This document shows, one piece after another, positions 1 through 6,452 of a stretch of DNA of 7,466 nt (within the stretch, counting starts at the first letter, position 1; each line of letters begins with the position of its first letter). The notes beneath the pieces were generated by a model. It had not been told where the DNA came from. It worked only from the letters and a program-made list of their open reading frames with translations, and searched no databases. Source of the stretch: an uncultured Ardenticatenia bacterium (lineage in GTDB: Bacteria; Chloroflexota; Anaerolineae; Promineifilales; Promineifilaceae); assembly GCA_937858165.1 (NCBI GenBank), contig CALLZA010000491.1, positions 1-7,466 of the forward strand, read 5' to 3'. The position numbers were made by a program, and so were the translations under genes.

Positions 1-90
1 CGTTTTGTGTGTACATGTGGTCACACGTCTCCTCTCGCTTTTGTCTTTGATACTGTGCTGCTGATAGCGTTTGCCTTCCTTTGTTTTTTT
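1..90. other. Non-genomic read end outside the P5 adapter
   Basis: This stretch lies outside the Illumina P5 sequence that begins at 91, so it cannot be part of the cloned genomic fragment. It is T-rich, ends in a run of T, and differs sharply in composition from the GC-rich insert. It may be an outer adapter or low-quality read end from a long-read platform. I could not match it firmly to a named adapter. No gene should be called here. Confidence 0.8.
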
Positions 91-160
91 AATGATACGG
101 CGACCACCGAGATCTACACTAGATCGCTCGTCGGCAGCGTCAGATGTGTATAAGAGACAG
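91..160 (+). other. Illumina Nextera P5 adapter, i5 index and read-1 transposase end
   Basis: Positions 91-119 match the Illumina P5 flow-cell oligo exactly. Positions 120-127 (TAGATCGC) match a standard Nextera i5 index. Positions 128-160 are the Nextera read-1 primer, ending in the 19-base Tn5 mosaic end at 142-160. The genomic insert therefore starts at 161. Any reading frame through this block is artificial, including a 61-residue plus-strand frame from 71 to 256. Confidence 0.98.
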
Positions 161-184
161 GATCAGCACGTGGGTGGGCGACAT
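161..184 (-). CDS. Response regulator, first eight codons only (truncated by library end)
   Basis: Four bases after the histidine kinase stop, an ATG at 184 opens a frame reading M-S-P-T-H-V-L-I before the insert ends. This is how many NarL/FixJ-type response regulators begin: a short hydrophobic beta strand leading into the acidic pocket, usually followed by V-D-D-H. A strong Shine-Dalgarno GAAGGAG at 194-200 sits nine bases upstream, inside the kinase's last codons, so the two genes are probably translationally coupled. HisKA_3 kinases are very often paired with such a regulator. The identity is inferred from context and eight residues; the receiver and DNA-binding domains are not in the window. 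Confidence 0.6.
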
Positions 185-188
185 CGTT

Positions 189-2333
189 CTAGACTCCTTC
201 GACGGGCAGCGCAGCGCGAACGACGGTACCGCCCTCGGCCGCGGCGGCCACGCTAAACGTTCCGCCTAACTCGGCGGCCCGCTCGCGCATGGAGTGCAGC
301 CCCAGCCCGCCCACACGACCCGCCGCGAAGCCGACGCCGTCGTCCGCCACTTCAATGTGCAGCGCGCCGTCGAGCCACAGGCGAACGACAGCGCAGCGCG
401 CCTGGGCGTGGTGCACGACGTTGGTCAGCGCCTCCTGGACGATGCGATAGGCCGCGACTTCGACCGCCGCCGGCAGCGGCGGCAGATCGTGGGGCGCGTC
501 TACGGCGACGCGCAAGCCGGCGGCAGCTTCGCCGACGCGCCCGTCCGTTCGCCCAATCTTGGCTGCCAGGACATTGATGGCCGGAACGAGTCCCAGATCG
601 TCCAGCGCCGGCGGCCGTAGCTCGTGAACCACGCGCCGGATGTCGTCAATGGTGGCGCGAATATCGCCCTGCATCTCGCCCGCCAGGCGCTCGGCCGCCG
701 CCGGGTCGGACGGAATGAGCCGTTGCAACACCCGTGCCTGCAAGAGCAGCGACGCCAGCGAAGGGCCAAGCCCGTCGTGCAGGTCGCGGCGCAAGCGGCG
801 ACGCTCCTCTTCGCGACCGGTCACCAGTTGCTGCCGCGAACGCTGCAAGTCGGCCGTCAGCTTCGCGCCATACACAGCCGCACCCGCCTGTCGGGCGATG
901 CCCTGTAACAACTGCTGATCCGCCTCCGAGAAACCCTCGTCGCCACTCCGTGGCGCGACCAACAGGCGGCCGACGACCTCACCCTGGTTGGTCAGCGACA
1001 ACGTCATCGGCTCGGCTACCGAGCGACCGTGGGCCTCAACCGTCACGAAGCGTTCGCCCCGGCGCACCTGCAAGGCGACGTAGGGCAACCGCACCACCTG
1101 GGCCACGGTCTCGACGATTGTGGGGTAGATGGAGTCGGGCGTCAACGTCTGTTCCAGCCGTTGCCCCAACTGGGCTAGCGCTGCGAGCGGTTCATCGCGT
1201 TGGCCATAGAGAAGGCGGTTGACACCACGCTGCAAACGGGCATGGAGTGGCTGGAAAAGGACGGCGACCAGGCCCGTCGCCAACAGCGCCGGCAGCCAGT
1301 TACCTTGCGACCCGAACAAGACGCCCGCCCCACTCACCACCAACCAGTAGATCAGCAACACCACGCCCGTCATGACGCCATAGACCAACGTGCGATTGAT
1401 GATGATGTCGATGTCGTACAGCCGGTAGCGCACGACAGCCAAGGTCACCGCCACGGCGATACCCAGCGTCATCAGACTGGTCAGCACAATGCTCAGTTCC
1501 ATGGCCACGTCGTCGGACAGGCCCACGAAGAGCCACATCGGCGTCACGAAGACGCCGATGAGCAGAACAACGGCCGCGGCATAGACCAGCCATTTCATCT
1601 GGGCGCGCTCGAGGCCGCGCGATCTCCGGAAGCGCACGACGATGGCCAGCATGGAGCCGAGCGCGCCGACCATGAGGCCCGCAGCGCCGACATTGATCAC
1701 CCCGTTCAGAACAGCCTCTGTGCCCGCGACGCCGAAGGGGTTGGCGCGGGTTCCCCAATCGGACACAGGGCCGGGATGGGCGGCCAGACCCAGCATCAGC
1801 AGGGCCAGCCCCAGCCCGGCGGCCCAGCCGATCGGCCGCCAGCGGGGCGACGGCAAGTGACCATCGGGAAAGAGCAGGAAGACGAACGTGACCGGCAGGA
1901 TCTGCGCCGGCAGCCAGACCCAATTATTCAGCCAGTACGCCAGATCGAGGAGCAAGGGCGCTAGAGGGGCCGGCAAAAAGGTCGAGTACAGCTCCGCGCC
2001 GGCCGCCCAGGCGCTGAGAACATAGGACGAGGCGGCAATGAGAAAGAGCCAACCGATAGGGTTCCGGGGGCGGCGCGCGCTGATCACGACACCGAGGCAG
2101 GCGTACAGGATGGCCAGGAGCGGGCTCAGCAGCTGGTGCGAAAAGAACGTCCTGAAGTCGCCCGTGCGGGCCACATACCAGAGGGCCAGCGCCAGATTCA
2201 ACAGCGTCAGCCCGCAAACAGCGGCCGCCCACAGGCGCACAGGGCGCGCCAGACGGGCGAATGGATCAACCACGCCGGCCGGGGTCGCCGCCTCGGGAAC
2301 GGGAAACCGCATGAGTTGTTCAGTTTCGCTCAT
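189..2333 (-). CDS. Membrane sensor histidine kinase, NarL/DegS type (HisKA_3)
   Basis: This 714-residue kinase autophosphorylates on a histidine and passes the phosphate to a response regulator. Roughly residues 31-360 hold about nine or ten hydrophobic helices, with an R-N-P-I-G-W motif near 90-95 and a Y-D-I-D-I-I-I-N-R-T-L stretch near 306-316; both are common in Chloroflexota and actinobacterial kinases. A GAF-like region follows at about 385-495. The HisKA_3 dimerisation domain has its H-box at 513-523 with phospho-accepting H519. The ATPase domain shows N638 in the N-box, D-D-G-V-G-F at 664-669 and G-L-G-L-H at 676-680, so it looks catalytically complete. The start has no Shine-Dalgarno, but a perfect extended -10 box lies 11 bases upstream, suggesting leaderless translation. 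The stop is four bases before a probable response regulator. The signal sensed is unknown. Confidence 0.93.
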   Translation of the reverse strand: MSETEQLMRFPVPEAATPAGVVDPFARLARPVRLWAAAVCGLTLLNLALALWYVARTGDFRTFFSHQLLSPLLAILYACLGVVISARRPRNPIGWLFLIAASSYVLSAWAAGAELYSTFLPAPLAPLLLDLAYWLNNWVWLPAQILPVTFVFLLFPDGHLPSPRWRPIGWAAGLGLALLMLGLAAHPGPVSDWGTRANPFGVAGTEAVLNGVINVGAAGLMVGALGSMLAIVVRFRRSRGLERAQMKWLVYAAAVVLLIGVFVTPMWLFVGLSDDVAMELSIVLTSLMTLGIAVAVTLAVVRYRLYDIDIIINRTLVYGVMTGVVLLIYWLVVSGAGVLFGSQGNWLPALLATGLVAVLFQPLHARLQRGVNRLLYGQRDEPLAALAQLGQRLEQTLTPDSIYPTIVETVAQVVRLPYVALQVRRGERFVTVEAHGRSVAEPMTLSLTNQGEVVGRLLVAPRSGDEGFSEADQQLLQGIARQAGAAVYGAKLTADLQRSRQQLVTGREEERRRLRRDLHDGLGPSLASLLLQARVLQRLIPSDPAAAERLAGEMQGDIRATIDDIRRVVHELRPPALDDLGLVPAINVLAAKIGRTDGRVGEAAAGLRVAVDAPHDLPPLPAAVEVAAYRIVQEALTNVVHHAQARCAVVRLWLDGALHIEVADDGVGFAAGRVGGLGLHSMRERAAELGGTFSVAAAAEGGTVVRAALPVEGV
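194..200 (-). promoter_or_regulatory. Ribosome binding site for the truncated response regulator
   Basis: On the minus strand this reads GAAGGAG, nine bases before the ATG at 184 and inside the final codons of the kinase gene. It is the main evidence that the eight-codon frame beyond the kinase stop is a real gene start. Confidence 0.65.
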
Positions 2334-2344
2334 GATCTGTAGCC

Positions 2345-2353
2345 ATTATAGCA
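2345..2353 (-). promoter_or_regulatory. Extended -10 promoter of the kinase gene
   Basis: On the minus strand this reads TGCTATAAT, a perfect extended -10 element (TGnTATAAT). A start site six or seven bases downstream would fall near 2338-2339, giving a leader of about five bases before the ATG at 2333. At a 17-base spacing the -35 candidate is TGATCA, a poor match to TTGACA, but extended -10 promoters can work without a good -35. The kinase ATG has no Shine-Dalgarno, which fits a leaderless mRNA. The promoter lies in the 37-base gap after the preceding membrane-protein gene. Confidence 0.6.
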
Positions 2354-2369
2354 CTGCTTGGCGGCAGTG
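2352..2369. repeat. Perfect 6+6+6 dyad overlapping the kinase promoter
   Basis: CACTGC and GCAGTG form perfect inverted arms around a six-base spacer. The dyad begins at the base after the preceding gene's stop codon plus one and its inner arm covers the TG of the extended -10 box. It could be an operator for a dimeric regulator, possibly the adjacent response regulator acting on its own operon. It could also be a short hairpin trimming read-through from upstream; no T-run follows it directly, so a standard intrinsic terminator is unlikely. The function is inferred from position only. Confidence 0.45.
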
Positions 2370-2370
2370 A

Positions 2371-2865
2371 TCAGAACGGCTTGAACATCATCAGCCACAG
2401 AATGATGGCGATGCCACCGAAGCCGATGACCGTCAGCGCCAGCGCCGGGGAGTCGGCCAGCAGCGCATGGATCTCCTCGATTGACGCGGGTTCGCCGGCC
2501 GGGTGCTCCTTGCGGCCGTCGAACCAGGGCATGCCCAGCGCTTGCCGCAGCCGGCTATAGCGGCGCGTGCCGATGAAGAACATGCCGACAATGATGCCGA
2601 TGAGCAGGGCCAGCGACAGCCAGATCCACCCCTGGCCCCACCAGTCGCCCATGAAGCCGGAGATGATACCGGTGATGAGCAGCAGGAGCAGCGAGCCATA
2701 GAACACGGCCACGAAGCCACCACTGGCGTTGAGTTGCAGCCAGGCCCGCGCCAGGGCCGGGTCGCGCTGGCGGCGCAGGCGTAGAGCGACAACGCTGCTC
2801 ACACCATGCGCCAGCAGAAAGGCGAACGTCGCCAGCACGTGAATGTAAACCAGCCAGGAATACAT
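2371..2865 (-). CDS. Four-helix membrane protein, DUF2269-like
   Basis: A 164-residue integral membrane protein with helices at about 3-28, 51-73, 78-100 and 141-161. Its length, the early Y-I-H-V motif and the C-terminal M-M-F-K-P-F resemble DUF2269-type proteins, whose function is not established; I could not check this by search. H9 and H20 lie 11 residues apart in helix 1 and so near the same face, a spacing that would allow ligand or heme contact, but this is speculative. The frame stays open upstream to 2949, overlapping the previous gene. I chose the ATG at 2865 because GAGAGG lies eight bases before it and the hydrophobic segment begins at once. It follows another membrane gene by 19 bases and belongs to the cytochrome c cluster. 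Confidence 0.8.
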   Translation of the reverse strand: MYSWLVYIHVLATFAFLLAHGVSSVVALRLRRQRDPALARAWLQLNASGGFVAVFYGSLLLLLITGIISGFMGDWWGQGWIWLSLALLIGIIVGMFFIGTRRYSRLRQALGMPWFDGRKEHPAGEPASIEEIHALLADSPALALTVIGFGGIAIILWLMMFKPF

Positions 2866-2873
2866 AGACCACA

Positions 2874-2879
2874 CCTCTC
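2874..2879 (-). promoter_or_regulatory. Ribosome binding site setting the start at 2865
   Basis: The minus strand reads GAGAGG, followed by an eight-base spacer and ATG at 2865, in the 19-base gap after the preceding stop. It favours this start over the longer frame from 2949, which would overlap the upstream gene by 65 bases and add a polar, arginine-rich leader. Confidence 0.6.
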
Positions 2880-2884
2880 GTTTC

Positions 2885-3271
2885 CTAGGCGAGGCTGCCC
2901 CAAGCGAGCGCCAGCAGAATGATCTGAACCACTCCACCGAGCGGGCCAAAGGGCAGTTCGAACGCGTACCAGAAGATCGCGCTGAGACCGAGCAGGATCA
3001 GCGCCAGAACGGCCCCGTCGGCCCGCGCATACCAGAGCCAGTACGCCGCCAGCAGCTTGAGGCCGCTGACGACGACAAAGACCAGCCCCGCCGCCACCAC
3101 CGTTTCAACGCCCAGCGCCTCTAGGGGGCCGCTCAACAGCCGTATGCGCCCTAGCGTCGGCAGGCTGCGATGTGTGAGCGCGTACTTGAGTACCAGGGGG
3201 ACGCTCAGCCCCCAGCCCAGGGCGTCGAAAACAACGACAAAGGTAAGAACCGTAATGAGCGGAGTCCTCAT
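2885..3271 (-). CDS. Small four-helix membrane protein, function unknown
   Basis: A 128-residue, strongly hydrophobic protein with likely helices near 7-29, 55-79, 86-104 and 110-126. The loop between helices 1 and 2 is basic (T-H-R-S-L, then G-R-I-R) and contains the only histidine, H34, so a bis-histidine heme site within this protein alone is unlikely. I recognise no named family. The start is well supported: GGAG at 3278-3281 lies six bases before the ATG. The gene follows the cytochrome c stop by 27 bases and precedes the DUF2269-like gene by 19, so the three are probably one transcript. A partner or anchor for the cytochrome is possible but not shown by any motif. Confidence 0.8.
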   Translation of the reverse strand: MRTPLITVLTFVVVFDALGWGLSVPLVLKYALTHRSLPTLGRIRLLSGPLEALGVETVVAAGLVFVVVSGLKLLAAYWLWYARADGAVLALILLGLSAIFWYAFELPFGPLGGVVQIILLALAWGSLA

Positions 3272-3298
3272 ATCACTCTCCCGCAGCGGCCGGTCGCG

Positions 3299-4198
3299 TC
3301 AGCCAGACGGCTCGGCCGGCGGCAAGCTGTTGAGATAAAGCCAGATCGCTTCCAGCTCTACGTCGGTCATCTCCCGCGTGAGCGTCCAGGGCATGACCAA
3401 CTGGTCCAGTTCTCGCCCCTCCGGCGTGACGCCGGTGCGCAGGGCGGTCTTGAAGCCGTCCACCGTCCAGGCGCTCAAATGGCCGCTGGGCGTCAGGTTC
3501 GAAGCCGGTATGGCGTCAGGGGCGCTCCCCGGCGTGGGGCCGCCGGCCAGGTTAACGCCGTGGCACCCCGTGCAGCTACTGGCCATGTACCGACCGTAGT
3601 CGACCGAAGCCGCCGCGGGCACGGTCGCCGGGGCGACGACGGTATGGTCAACCAGCTCCGCCGGCATCAGCGGTAGTTGGTTGGCCAGGAACAATATCCG
3701 CCCCAATGGGCGCAGTTCGGCCTCGACCGGAATCCGATCGACCGGCGTCAGCGCCTGTAGATAAGCAACCATCTGGCCGACTTGCTCGTCGCTCAGGTTG
3801 GCGTACTCGTAGCTGGGCATGATCAACAGACTGCGGCCGTCTGGCCCCACGCCATGCCGAATGGCCCGCGCCCAATCTTCGGCGGTGAAGTCACGAGTGG
3901 CGCTGCCCTCGCCCGGCGTCAGGTTGGCTGTATGGATGGCGCCCAGCATGGGATCATCCAGGAGCTGTTTGCCGCCCAGGTCGGCGGCGTGGCAATCGGT
4001 GCAGCCGCGAATCGTCACCAGCCGGCGGCCCTCTTCCCAGGCGGCCGCGTCCGTCGGCACAGTCAGCGCCACGTCGGCCACGTCATAGGTACGGGCGATG
4101 CGTCGCTCACTGATGACGTAGACCGCCAGCCAGGCCACTGCTACAAGACCGACCAACCCGAGGGCCAGAAACCCCAACCACTTGAGCAATCTCTTCAT
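3299..4198 (-). CDS. Membrane-anchored diheme cytochrome c
   Basis: A 299- or 300-residue c-type cytochrome for electron transfer on the outer face of the membrane. Numbered from the upstream ATG at 4201, an uncleaved-looking anchor helix spans about 9-31. Two class I heme domains follow, with C-T-D-C-H at 67-71 and C-T-G-C-H at 210-214. The probable sixth ligands are M128 (I-M-P) and M270 (V-M-P), each upstream of a helix of the S-D-E-Q-V or T-D-V-E-L type. The N-L-T-P-G motifs and R-x-G-V-x-P-D/E-G-R segments resemble the diheme subunits of alcohol or sugar dehydrogenases, but no dehydrogenase subunit lies nearby. Two ATGs are adjacent; GGAGG at 4203-4207 is only one base from the first and four from the second, so 4198 is preferred. 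Two small membrane-protein genes follow in the same transcript. Confidence 0.93.
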   Translation of the reverse strand: MKRLLKWLGFLALGLVGLVAVAWLAVYVISERRIARTYDVADVALTVPTDAAAWEEGRRLVTIRGCTDCHAADLGGKQLLDDPMLGAIHTANLTPGEGSATRDFTAEDWARAIRHGVGPDGRSLLIMPSYEYANLSDEQVGQMVAYLQALTPVDRIPVEAELRPLGRILFLANQLPLMPAELVDHTVVAPATVPAAASVDYGRYMASSCTGCHGVNLAGGPTPGSAPDAIPASNLTPSGHLSAWTVDGFKTALRTGVTPEGRELDQLVMPWTLTREMTDVELEAIWLYLNSLPPAEPSG

Positions 4199-4202
4199 CA
4201 TT

Positions 4203-4207
4203 CCTCC
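4203..4207 (-). promoter_or_regulatory. Ribosome binding site for the cytochrome c gene
   Basis: The minus strand reads GGAGG. It is one base from the ATG at 4201 but four bases from the ATG at 4198. Since a Shine-Dalgarno needs several bases of spacing, translation more plausibly begins at 4198, shortening the protein by one residue. Confidence 0.6.
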
Positions 4208-4239
4208 GCTCAGCTAAGGGTATAAAGCCACACTACGTG

Positions 4240-4257
4240 ACAATACCGGCCATTGTA
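4240..4257 (-). promoter_or_regulatory. Possible -10 box and small dyad upstream of cytochrome c
   Basis: The 78-base gap between the DUF6220-like stop and the cytochrome start holds TACAAT on the minus strand at 4252-4257, one mismatch from the -10 consensus. It overlaps an inverted repeat ACAAT/ATTGT with a seven-base spacer (4240-4256). I find no convincing -35 at 16-18 bases. A TTGTCA at 4238-4243 resembles a -35, but no good -10 lies 16-18 bases beyond it; the nearest TTTATA (4221-4226) is only 11 bases away. The cytochrome set may have its own promoter here or be read from the one at 6453-6482. Confidence 0.25.
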
Positions 4258-4276
4258 GCCCGGCGGCATGCCTGGC

Positions 4277-4699
4277 TCAGTCACCGTGACTACCTTGGGG
4301 CTGTATTTGTGGCGACAGCGGCCCTACGCCGGAACGCACTACTGCCGTCGCCTGGCGGGCCAGCGCCAGCCCCAGGGCGAAGTCGGCCAGGGCCAGCACC
4401 GGATGGAGCGCCGACAGGGCCGGGGCCACAGCGCGCATGAAGATGAGCACATCGGCCTGTACGATGTAGATAGCGAACAACAACCACGTCAGCCGCTTCA
4501 TGCGGCCGGGCAGCTTGCCCAGGTACATCATCACCAGCATGATCAGCAGCGGCCCGGCCAGCGCGTGGCCTAGATTGATGTGGTTCGACCACGGCCACTG
4601 TCGGGCCACAACCGCCATCCCGGCGAAGAAGACCTGCACCGCCACGCCGACCACGAAAAGCCAGGCCATGACCGCGTAGACCATCCGAAAACGCTTCAT
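4277..4699 (-). CDS. Small membrane protein, DUF6220-like
   Basis: A 140-residue protein with four likely helices at about 8-31, 46-61, 69-88 and 98-115 and a polar C-terminal tail. The V-Q-V-F-F-A-G motif at 21-27, H45 at the start of helix 2 (N-L-G-H-A-L-A-G), the basic loop near 62-69 and L-H-P at 98-100 match what I recall of DUF6220 proteins, whose function is unknown. The family call comes from memory of the pattern, not a search. AAGGAG at 4709-4714 lies nine bases before the ATG. The gene starts 18 bases after the BNR-repeat gene and probably shares its transcript. Confidence 0.78.
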   Translation of the reverse strand: MKRFRMVYAVMAWLFVVGVAVQVFFAGMAVVARQWPWSNHINLGHALAGPLLIMLVMMYLGKLPGRMKRLTWLLFAIYIVQADVLIFMRAVAPALSALHPVLALADFALGLALARQATAVVRSGVGPLSPQIQPQGSHGD

Positions 4700-4717
4700 G
4701 CGTCTGTTCTCCTTAGC

Positions 4718-5731
4718 TCACCATACCAGCAACGATGAACCAATACTTCCCATGTGGAGAGGAAGCTTACGCCAGCTGTCTCCATAGTCGCTCGAATGCC
4801 AGATGTGGCCGTGTGTCGTGCCGGCATAGAGGTGGCCGGCCGCGCCCGGAACAGTCGCCAACGCCTGGGGAAACTCGCTCATCGGGTGTGATTCCCAGCC
4901 GATGGGCTGCCAGTCGGCTCCGCCCGATGTGCGATAGAGGTAAGCTTCGGGCGACCGTCCATACGCCTTGCCCGGGCTTGGGGCAAGGGCGACGTACCAC
5001 ACTTCCGGCTGCAGCGGGTCGGCGGCGCAGGCCACGCCGTAGTGCTTGGCCAAACCGCCGCGCGGCTGGTTCCATGTCTGGCCGCCATCCCGAATGACGG
5101 CCGCGCCCCCGCCCGTCCCGCCGGCTTCGTAGGCCCACCGCCCTACGCCGGGGTGAAACTGGAGGGCGTGACAATCGCGAATGGCCCCATGCCGATGGCT
5201 CGACCACGTGCGCCCGCCGTCGGCCGAGCGGACAACCGCGCCGAACTCGATCCCCGCCAGGACAACGTCCGGCTCTGTCGGCGAGACGGCAATCGCGTTC
5301 ACATAGGCCCTGAACGGAGCCTCAGCCGGCGAAAACCACCACCAGCGGTTGGGTATGTGGCGGAAGCCGGTCAGCTCGCTCCAACTCCGCCCGCCATCGA
5401 CGGACTTAAAGAGCGCCGCCGGCTTGACACCGGCGTACAGGGTATCGCGGGCATGGGGGCTGGCGGCGATCGATTTGACCGCCTGGCCGGCCAGACCCCA
5501 CGGCTGCCACGTCTGCCCCTGATCTGTGGAGCGATAGATGCCGTCCGTTTGGGTTCCGGCATATAGCGTCCTTGAATCGGTGGGATCAGACGCAATCGTC
5601 GTTACGGTCAAGCCGGTCAAAGTAGGCTCAACCTGCCAGCTGCCGTCGGCCCCACAGACAGCCCGGACGACTTGGCGATCAGCGACGGACAGGAACATTT
5701 GCGCTACCTGATCCTTAGGGTTGGCGTTCAT
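4718..5731 (-). CDS. BNR/Asp-box repeat beta-propeller protein (Ycf48/sialidase-like fold)
   Basis: A 337-residue protein built from Asp-box repeats of the S-x-D-x-G-x-T/S-W type. Clear copies end at W75, W117, W176 and W320, with degenerate ones ending at W220 and W274; the spacing of about 42-59 residues fits the blades of a beta-propeller. Such repeats occur in sialidases, Ycf48-like assembly factors and many uncharacterised proteins. The catalytic residues of a sialidase are not evident, so I do not call an enzyme. There is no signal peptide or membrane helix, suggesting a cytoplasmic location. A Trp-rich insertion (W130-W132) separates blades two and three. The ATG at 5731 lies three bases after the upstream stop with only a weak Shine-Dalgarno, suggesting coupling; ATG at 5698 (residue 12) is an alternative start. 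Confidence 0.88.
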   Translation of the reverse strand: MNANPKDQVAQMFLSVADRQVVRAVCGADGSWQVEPTLTGLTVTTIASDPTDSRTLYAGTQTDGIYRSTDQGQTWQPWGLAGQAVKSIAASPHARDTLYAGVKPAALFKSVDGGRSWSELTGFRHIPNRWWWFSPAEAPFRAYVNAIAVSPTEPDVVLAGIEFGAVVRSADGGRTWSSHRHGAIRDCHALQFHPGVGRWAYEAGGTGGGAAVIRDGGQTWNQPRGGLAKHYGVACAADPLQPEVWYVALAPSPGKAYGRSPEAYLYRTSGGADWQPIGWESHPMSEFPQALATVPGAAGHLYAGTTHGHIWHSSDYGDSWRKLPLHMGSIGSSLLVW

Positions 5732-5734
5732 AAG

Positions 5735-6388
5735 TCAACTCGCTACGACCGACGCGATCCCGCCCAGGCGATCGGACAAGAACAAACGGCCCATGAGGAT
5801 GAACCACATCGGCAGCCCGGCGTAACTGATGAAGCCGAGCGCCAGGAGTACATACACGAGCGGGCCGGCCTGAAATCCGGCCGTCGCGTTGCCCATGCTG
5901 GCCAGAACCGCCGCTACGCGGTCGGCCCGAAGCGTCATCACGAGGGTCAACGTGGGCATCAGGCCCAGAGCCAGCCCCAGCCAGGCCAGACCGGACGGCA
6001 GGCGGTCGTTCGCCAGCCCCAGCGCCGAATTCAACAGCGCCCACAGTCCGATTAACCCGAAGCCGCCGATGCCCGGCAGCAGCGATTGCTCGAAGCTGAT
6101 GCGGCCGAGCACCAGCAGCCCGCCGCCAACGGCCGCGGCGACGAAACCAGCCAGCCCGATCACCAGCGCCAGCAGACTCAGCGCAGGGCGATCGGTGGCG
6201 TTGATGCGATAGAGCGCGACGATGAGCGGGGCCATCAGCAACGCCGTGGGAATGGTGAGCAGGTCATTCAGCGTGCCAAACGGCTCGCCGACGACGAACA
6301 GCAGGATGAGCGCGACGAAGCTGACGACGCTCATCGCGCCGCCGATAAGCGCCGTCCAGCCGACGAATTGACTTGAGGCGGTATTCAT
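5735..6388 (-). CDS. Six-helix integral membrane protein, function unknown
   Basis: A 217-residue membrane protein with likely helices at about 10-33, 40-60, 69-95, 104-124, 131-152 and 175-201. Loops are short and there is no soluble domain, metal motif or transporter signature. It loosely resembles uncharacterised membrane proteins of the DUF4386 kind, but I would not assign a family. The frame is open to a TTG at 6445; I chose ATG at 6388 because AGGAG at 6396-6400 lies seven bases before it, and the extra 19 residues would be a polar leader starting at about the predicted transcription start. It is the first gene after the proS terminator, and its stop is three bases from the next start. 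Confidence 0.82.
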   Translation of the reverse strand: MNTASSQFVGWTALIGGAMSVVSFVALILLFVVGEPFGTLNDLLTIPTALLMAPLIVALYRINATDRPALSLLALVIGLAGFVAAAVGGGLLVLGRISFEQSLLPGIGGFGLIGLWALLNSALGLANDRLPSGLAWLGLALGLMPTLTLVMTLRADRVAAVLASMGNATAGFQAGPLVYVLLALGFISYAGLPMWFILMGRLFLSDRLGGIASVVAS

Positions 6389-6395
6389 GATGTCA

Positions 6396-6400
6396 CTCCT
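6396..6400 (-). promoter_or_regulatory. Ribosome binding site setting the start at 6388
   Basis: The minus strand reads AGGAG with a seven-base spacer to ATG at 6388. This selects the ATG over the upstream TTG at 6445, which has no comparable site and lies almost at the predicted transcription start. Confidence 0.7.
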
Positions 6401-6452
6401 GACTCGTGGGGGCGATGCGGGCGGAACGTGATAAGTATTCGACAATGAGCAC

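Noticed and set aside
71..256. 61-residue plus-strand open frame at the left end
   Set aside because: Its first part translates P5, the index and the mosaic end (I-R-R-P-P-R-S-T and V-Y-K-R-Q), and the rest is antisense to the kinase gene.
1200..1964. 254-residue plus-strand open frame rich in Gln, His, Asp and Arg
   Set aside because: It lies wholly antisense to the membrane part of the kinase. Its composition is what the reverse complement of GC-rich hydrophobic codons gives, and it has no recognisable domain.
2866..2949. Longer start (192 residues) for the DUF2269-like gene
   Set aside because: It would overlap the preceding gene by 65 bases, lacks a ribosome binding site and adds a polar leader before the first helix. 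The ATG at 2865 has a well-spaced site.
3170..3676. 168-residue plus-strand open frame
   Set aside because: It is antisense to two well-supported genes (cytochrome c and the 128-residue membrane protein) and shows no protein-like features.
4279..4291. 13-base palindrome AGTCAC-C-GTGACT
   Set aside because: It falls on the last codons and stop of the DUF6220-like gene, is short, and sits over 80 bases from the next start. Chance is a sufficient explanation, though an operator cannot be excluded.
5042..5566. 174-residue plus-strand open frame
   Set aside because: It is antisense to the BNR-repeat gene, whose repeated S-x-D-x-G-x-T-W motifs establish the true frame.
6389..6445. TTG start at 6445 for the six-helix membrane protein
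   Set aside because: It would begin almost at the predicted transcription start and has no Shine-Dalgarno, whereas the ATG at 6388 has AGGAG seven bases upstream.
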